Assembly (NCBI GenBank): GCA_027310505.1
Contig: DAIDAS010000381.1
Coordinates: forward strand, 1 to 7,800
Length of the DNA stretch: 7,800 nucleotides
Origin: a bacterium
GTDB taxonomy: Bacteria > Pseudomonadota > Gammaproteobacteria > Burkholderiales > Methylophilaceae
Reading direction: 5' to 3'
Below the pieces are notes generated by a model, which had not been told where the DNA came from, made no database searches, and saw nothing but the letters and a program-made list of their open reading frames with translations. Position numbers and translations under genes: made by a program. Numbering within the stretch: the first letter of the stretch is position 1; every line of letters begins with the position of its first letter. Below, in pieces: positions 5,350 to 7,800 of the stretch.

Positions 5350-6068
5350 GGCATGGAACTGTCTGGCACCGTATTCGGCGACTTGGGTGGGCGGGCGCCA
5401 AAAATGGCAGAACCGATGCGCACGATGGTGGCGCCTTCGGCAATGGCGGCTGGAAAATCTTCCGACATGCCCATGGACAGCGTGTCCAGCTGGAATCCCT
5501 GCTGGTTGAGCGATACCAGCAGTTCCCGCAGCATTGCGAACTGCCGGTGTTGCAAAGCACGGTCGTGGGTGGGAGCCGGAATGGTCATCAGCCCGCGCAA
5601 CCTGAGTCGCGGCAACTGCACGATGGTGCTGGCCAGTTCCACGACTTCGCCCGGAGCCACGCCCTCCTTGCTGGCTTCGCCGCTGACATTGACTTCGATG
5701 CACACGTTAAGCGGCGGCAGGTGGCCGGGTCGGGCGTCGTTCAGGCGTTGCGCGATCTTGAGTCGGTCGATGCCATGCACCCAATGGAAATTTTCGGCGA
5801 TAGGGCGCGTCTTGTTGCTCTGGATCGGGCCGATGAAATGCCATTCCAGCGGCAGGTCGGCGAGTTCGGCCATTTTTTCCAGCGCTTCCTGCACGTAGTT
5901 TTCGCCGAAGCGCAGCTGCCCTGCCGCGTAGGCCTCACGAATCGCCGTGGCCGGCTTGGTTTTGCTGACAGCGAGGAGATGCACCTCGCCTGCCGTGCGT
6001 CCGGTGGCCTGTTCGGCCTGCTGGATGCTCGCCCGGATTGCTTGCACGCGGTCTGAAATTGAGGTCAT
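5346..6068 (-). CDS. yggS: YggS/PROSC family pyridoxal-phosphate homeostasis protein
   Basis: A 240-residue single-domain, alanine-racemase-like TIM-barrel protein that binds PLP without known catalysis. It helps maintain vitamin B6 and amino-acid balance. The PLP lysine is K36 in LLAVSKTKP (31-39). Other family motifs are RFGENYVQE (53-61), WHFIGPIQSNK (76-86), EVNVSGEASKEG (125-136), SMGMSEDFPAAI (198-209) and IVRIGSAIFGARP (215-227). Length is close to E. coli YggS (234). The ATG at 6068 lies 57 bases from the divergent pilT start; its ribosome site is weak. The stop (TGA, 5348-5346) overlaps the ATG of the MASE1 sensor gene, where proC would normally follow. A perfect TATAAT on the minus strand upstream suggests that its promoter also drives the signalling genes. 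Confidence 0.96.
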   Translation of the reverse strand: MTSISDRVQAIRASIQQAEQATGRTAGEVHLLAVSKTKPATAIREAYAAGQLRFGENYVQEALEKMAELADLPLEWHFIGPIQSNKTRPIAENFHWVHGIDRLKIAQRLNDARPGHLPPLNVCIEVNVSGEASKEGVAPGEVVELASTIVQLPRLRLRGLMTIPAPTHDRALQHRQFAMLRELLVSLNQQGFQLDTLSMGMSEDFPAAIAEGATIVRIGSAIFGARPPKSPNTVPDSSMP

Positions 6069-6071
6069 AAT
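6042..6071 (+). promoter_or_regulatory. Candidate sigma-70 promoter for pilT, overlapping the yggS start
   Basis: TTGCAC (6042-6047, 3 of 6 consensus) and CATAAT (6066-6071, 5 of 6) are 18 bases apart. They would start transcription near 6078, giving a leader of about 47 bases to the pilT ATG. The -35 is weak; this is a candidate only. Confidence 0.3.
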
Positions 6072-6104
6072 CTGCTGAGTAGGCTGTTATCCCGTTATCC
6101 AAAA

Positions 6105-6110
6105 ATTATA
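6105..6110 (-). promoter_or_regulatory. Candidate -10 box for yggS and downstream signalling genes
   Basis: The minus strand reads TATAAT exactly, about 37 bases upstream of the yggS ATG, so a transcript could start near 6098. The -35 region (about 17 bases upstream, AACGTC) is poor and lies inside the first codons of pilT, so an activator may be needed, or this may be chance. Confidence 0.35.
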
Positions 6111-6124
6111 TCAGGGGAATCTCG

Positions 6125-7168
6125 ATGGACGTTTCAGATTTGCTGGCGTTTTCGGTGAAAAACAAGGCTTCCGACCTGCACCTGTCGGCCGGTTTGCCAC
6201 CGATGATTCGTGTACATGGCGACGTGCGCAAGATCAACATGCCGGCGATGGATCATAGCCAGGTGCACGACATGGTGTATGACATCATGAATGACGGCCA
6301 GCGCAAGTTTTATGAAGAAAACCTGGAGTGTGACTTTTCTTTCGAAATTCCCAACCTGGCGCGTTTCCGCGTCAACGCATTCAACCAGAACCGTGGCGCC
6401 GGTGCGGTGTTCCGGACCATTCCTTCCAAGGTGCTGACGCTGGAACAATTGAACTGCCCGCCTATTTTCAAGGAAATTGCCGCGACGCCGCGTGGCATCG
6501 TGCTGGTGACCGGGCCGACCGGTTCGGGTAAATCCACTACGCTGGCGGCCATGGTCGATTACGTCAACGAGAACGATTACGGCCATATTCTCACCGTCGA
6601 AGACCCGATCGAATTCGTGCACCAGTCCAAGAAATGCCTGATCAACCAGCGTGAGGTCGGGCCGCATACCCTGTCGTTCGCCAACGCCCTGCGCTCGGCG
6701 TTGCGTGAGGATCCGGACGTGATTCTGGTGGGCGAAATGCGCGACCTGGAGACCATCCGTCTGGCGCTGACCGCCGCAGAAACCGGCCACCTGGTGTTCG
6801 GCACCCTGCATACCAGTTCTGCCGCCAAGACCATCGACCGTATCGTGGACGTGTTCCCCGCCGCGGAAAAGGAAATGGTGCGTTCGATGCTGTCAGAATC
6901 GCTGCGCGCAGTCATTTCGCAGACGCTGCTCAAGACTAAGGACGAGTCGGGGCGGGTCGCTGCGCACGAAATCATGATCGGCACTCCCGCCATCCGCAAC
7001 CTGATCCGGGAGAACAAGGTGGCGCAGATGTATTCGGCGATCCAGACCGGTCAGAACGTGGGCATGCAGACGCTGGACCAGAACCTGCAGGAACTGGTGC
7101 GGCGCAATATGATTTCGCTGGCCGAGGCACGTGGCAAGGCCGCCAACAAGGATGCTTTCGCCGCGTAG
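6125..7168 (+). CDS. pilT: Type IV pilus twitching-motility retraction ATPase PilT
   Basis: A hexameric secretion-type ATPase at the cytoplasmic base of the type IV pilus that powers pilin disassembly and pilus retraction, used for twitching, DNA uptake and surface sensing. Of 347 residues, the N-terminal PAS-like domain covers about 1-100 (ASDLHLSAGLPPMIRV at 15-30, RFRVNAFNQNRGAGAVFRT at 80-98). Walker A GPTGSGKS is at 130-137, the Asp box TVEDPIEF at 157-164, Walker B ILVGEMRD at 200-207 with catalytic E204, and the His box GHLVFGTLHTSS at 221-232. The C-terminal AIRNLIRE motif needed for retraction in studied homologues is intact at 289-296. It closely resembles the 344-residue Pseudomonas aeruginosa protein from memory. 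AGGGGAA lies 5 bases upstream of the ATG. pilU follows 28 bases after the stop. Confidence 0.98.
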   Translation: MDVSDLLAFSVKNKASDLHLSAGLPPMIRVHGDVRKINMPAMDHSQVHDMVYDIMNDGQRKFYEENLECDFSFEIPNLARFRVNAFNQNRGAGAVFRTIPSKVLTLEQLNCPPIFKEIAATPRGIVLVTGPTGSGKSTTLAAMVDYVNENDYGHILTVEDPIEFVHQSKKCLINQREVGPHTLSFANALRSALREDPDVILVGEMRDLETIRLALTAAETGHLVFGTLHTSSAAKTIDRIVDVFPAAEKEMVRSMLSESLRAVISQTLLKTKDESGRVAAHEIMIGTPAIRNLIRENKVAQMYSAIQTGQNVGMQTLDQNLQELVRRNMISLAEARGKAANKDAFAA

Positions 7169-7196
7169 CCGGCGGATCGATAAAGGAGATTAGGGC

Positions 7197-7800
7197 ATGG
7201 ATCAAGGCCAGGCAGAAAAATTCGTATTCGACCTGTTGCGCCTCATGCTGGCGAAGAATGCGTCCGACCTGTTCATCACGACGGGTTTTCCGCCCGCATT
7301 GAAGGTCGATGGCGCGGTGAAACCGGTCAGCAACCAGACGCTGACTTCGCAGCAATGCAAGGAAATCTGCCGTTCGATCATGAACGACAAGCAGGCATCC
7401 GAATTCGATGCCACCAACGAGTGCAATTTCGCCATCAGCCTGCCGGGCATGGCGCGGTTCCGGGTCAACGCGTTCGTGCAGCGCGGCTCGACCGGGCTGG
7501 TGTTCCGGACCATTACCAACAAGATTCCACAGTTCGAAGAGCTGGGCCTGCCGCCGGTGCTGAAGGAAATCGCCATGACCAAGCGCGGCCTGGTGATTTT
7601 TGTCGGCGCTACCGGCTCGGGCAAATCCACTTCGCTCGCGGCGATGGTGGGCTATCGCAACGAGAACAGTTACGGCCACATCATCACCATCGAAGACCCG
7701 ATCGAATTCGTGCACGACCACAAGAACTGTATCGTCACCCAGCGCGAGGTGGGGGTGGATACCGATAACTGGTTCGCTGCGCTGAAAAACACCCTGCGTC
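7197..7800 (+). CDS. pilU: PilT-dependent retraction ATPase PilU, first 201 residues (runs off the right edge)
   Basis: A paralogue of PilT that boosts retraction force; in studied species it works only together with PilT. Visible are the N-terminal domain (ASDLFITTGFPPALKV at 22-37, RFRVNAFVQRGSTGLVFRT at 88-106), Walker A GATGSGKS (137-144) and the Asp box TIEDPIEF (164-171). The motifs ECNFAIS (75-81), KRGLVIFVGATG (129-140) and CIVTQREVG (178-186) are PilU-like rather than PilT-like. Walker B, the His box and the C-terminus lie beyond the window, so completeness cannot be judged; the family is normally about 380 residues. The ATG has AAGGAG 8 bases upstream and follows pilT closely, so the two form one operon. 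Confidence 0.95.
   Translation, partial: MDQGQAEKFVFDLLRLMLAKNASDLFITTGFPPALKVDGAVKPVSNQTLTSQQCKEICRSIMNDKQASEFDATNECNFAISLPGMARFRVNAFVQRGSTGLVFRTITNKIPQFEELGLPPVLKEIAMTKRGLVIFVGATGSGKSTSLAAMVGYRNENSYGHIITIEDPIEFVHDHKNCIVTQREVGVDTDNWFAALKNTLR

Noticed and set aside
5350..5703. Extension of the MASE1 frame upstream through the yggS 3' region
   Set aside because: The extra residues are arginine/glutamine-rich shadow of yggS. The ATGA overlap at 5349-5346 gives the natural start and the MASE1 helix begins right after it.
6134..6811. Minus-strand frames across pilT and pilU
   Set aside because: Antisense shadows of strongly conserved ATPase coding sequence; the similar compositions in both genes reflect pilT-pilU paralogy.
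6125..7800. pilT and pilU similarity as a possible tandem duplication or repeat
   Set aside because: The two are the ancient, widely conserved paralogues PilT and PilU, each with its own diagnostic motifs, not a recent duplication.

Overview
The window looks like a chromosomal stretch of a moderately GC-rich betaproteobacterium. The family assignments, the yggS-proC-yggT-yggU gene order beside divergent pilT-pilU, and the close resemblance of PilT and PilU to the pseudomonad and betaproteobacterial proteins all point that way. A Nitrosomonadales-type lineage is my guess from gene order, not a demonstrated placement.

Layout. Positions 6125-7800 (+ strand) carry pilT and the first part of pilU, the two type IV pilus retraction ATPases. 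Everything from 6068 down to 1 is on the - strand. In transcription order it holds: yggS (PLP homeostasis); a MASE1-PAS-histidine kinase broken into two frames by a one-base shift near 4441-4446; a NarL/FixJ-type response regulator; a free-standing receiver domain with a GTG start; a probable intrinsic terminator; proC (proline synthesis); yggT (membrane protein); yggU (DUF167); and the N-terminus of a dynamin-like GTPase that leaves the window at position 1.

How the genes work together. yggS, proC, yggT and yggU form a conserved bacterial gene group. Here it is split by a three-gene signalling cassette (MASE1 kinase, LuxR-type regulator, single-domain receiver). The cassette is tied to yggS by a 4-base ATGA overlap and closed off from proC by a hairpin with a T-run. 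The kinase and regulator form a typical NarX/NarL-type pair. The receiver may be a second phosphoryl acceptor or a connector, but it lacks the usual switch lysine.

Points of most interest. (1) yggU and the dynamin-like gene read as one uninterrupted frame because of a 7-C tract. One extra C restores a DUF167-like C-terminus and a stop overlapping the GTPase start. (2) The MASE1 kinase is frameshifted at a short T-run. Both breaks could be sequencing errors, real mutations or phase-variable/recoding sites, and the window alone cannot decide. I see no CRISPR array, RNA gene, insertion sequence or other clear mobile element. No clearly new multi-gene system is evident; the interrupted operon and the two frame anomalies are the best leads.
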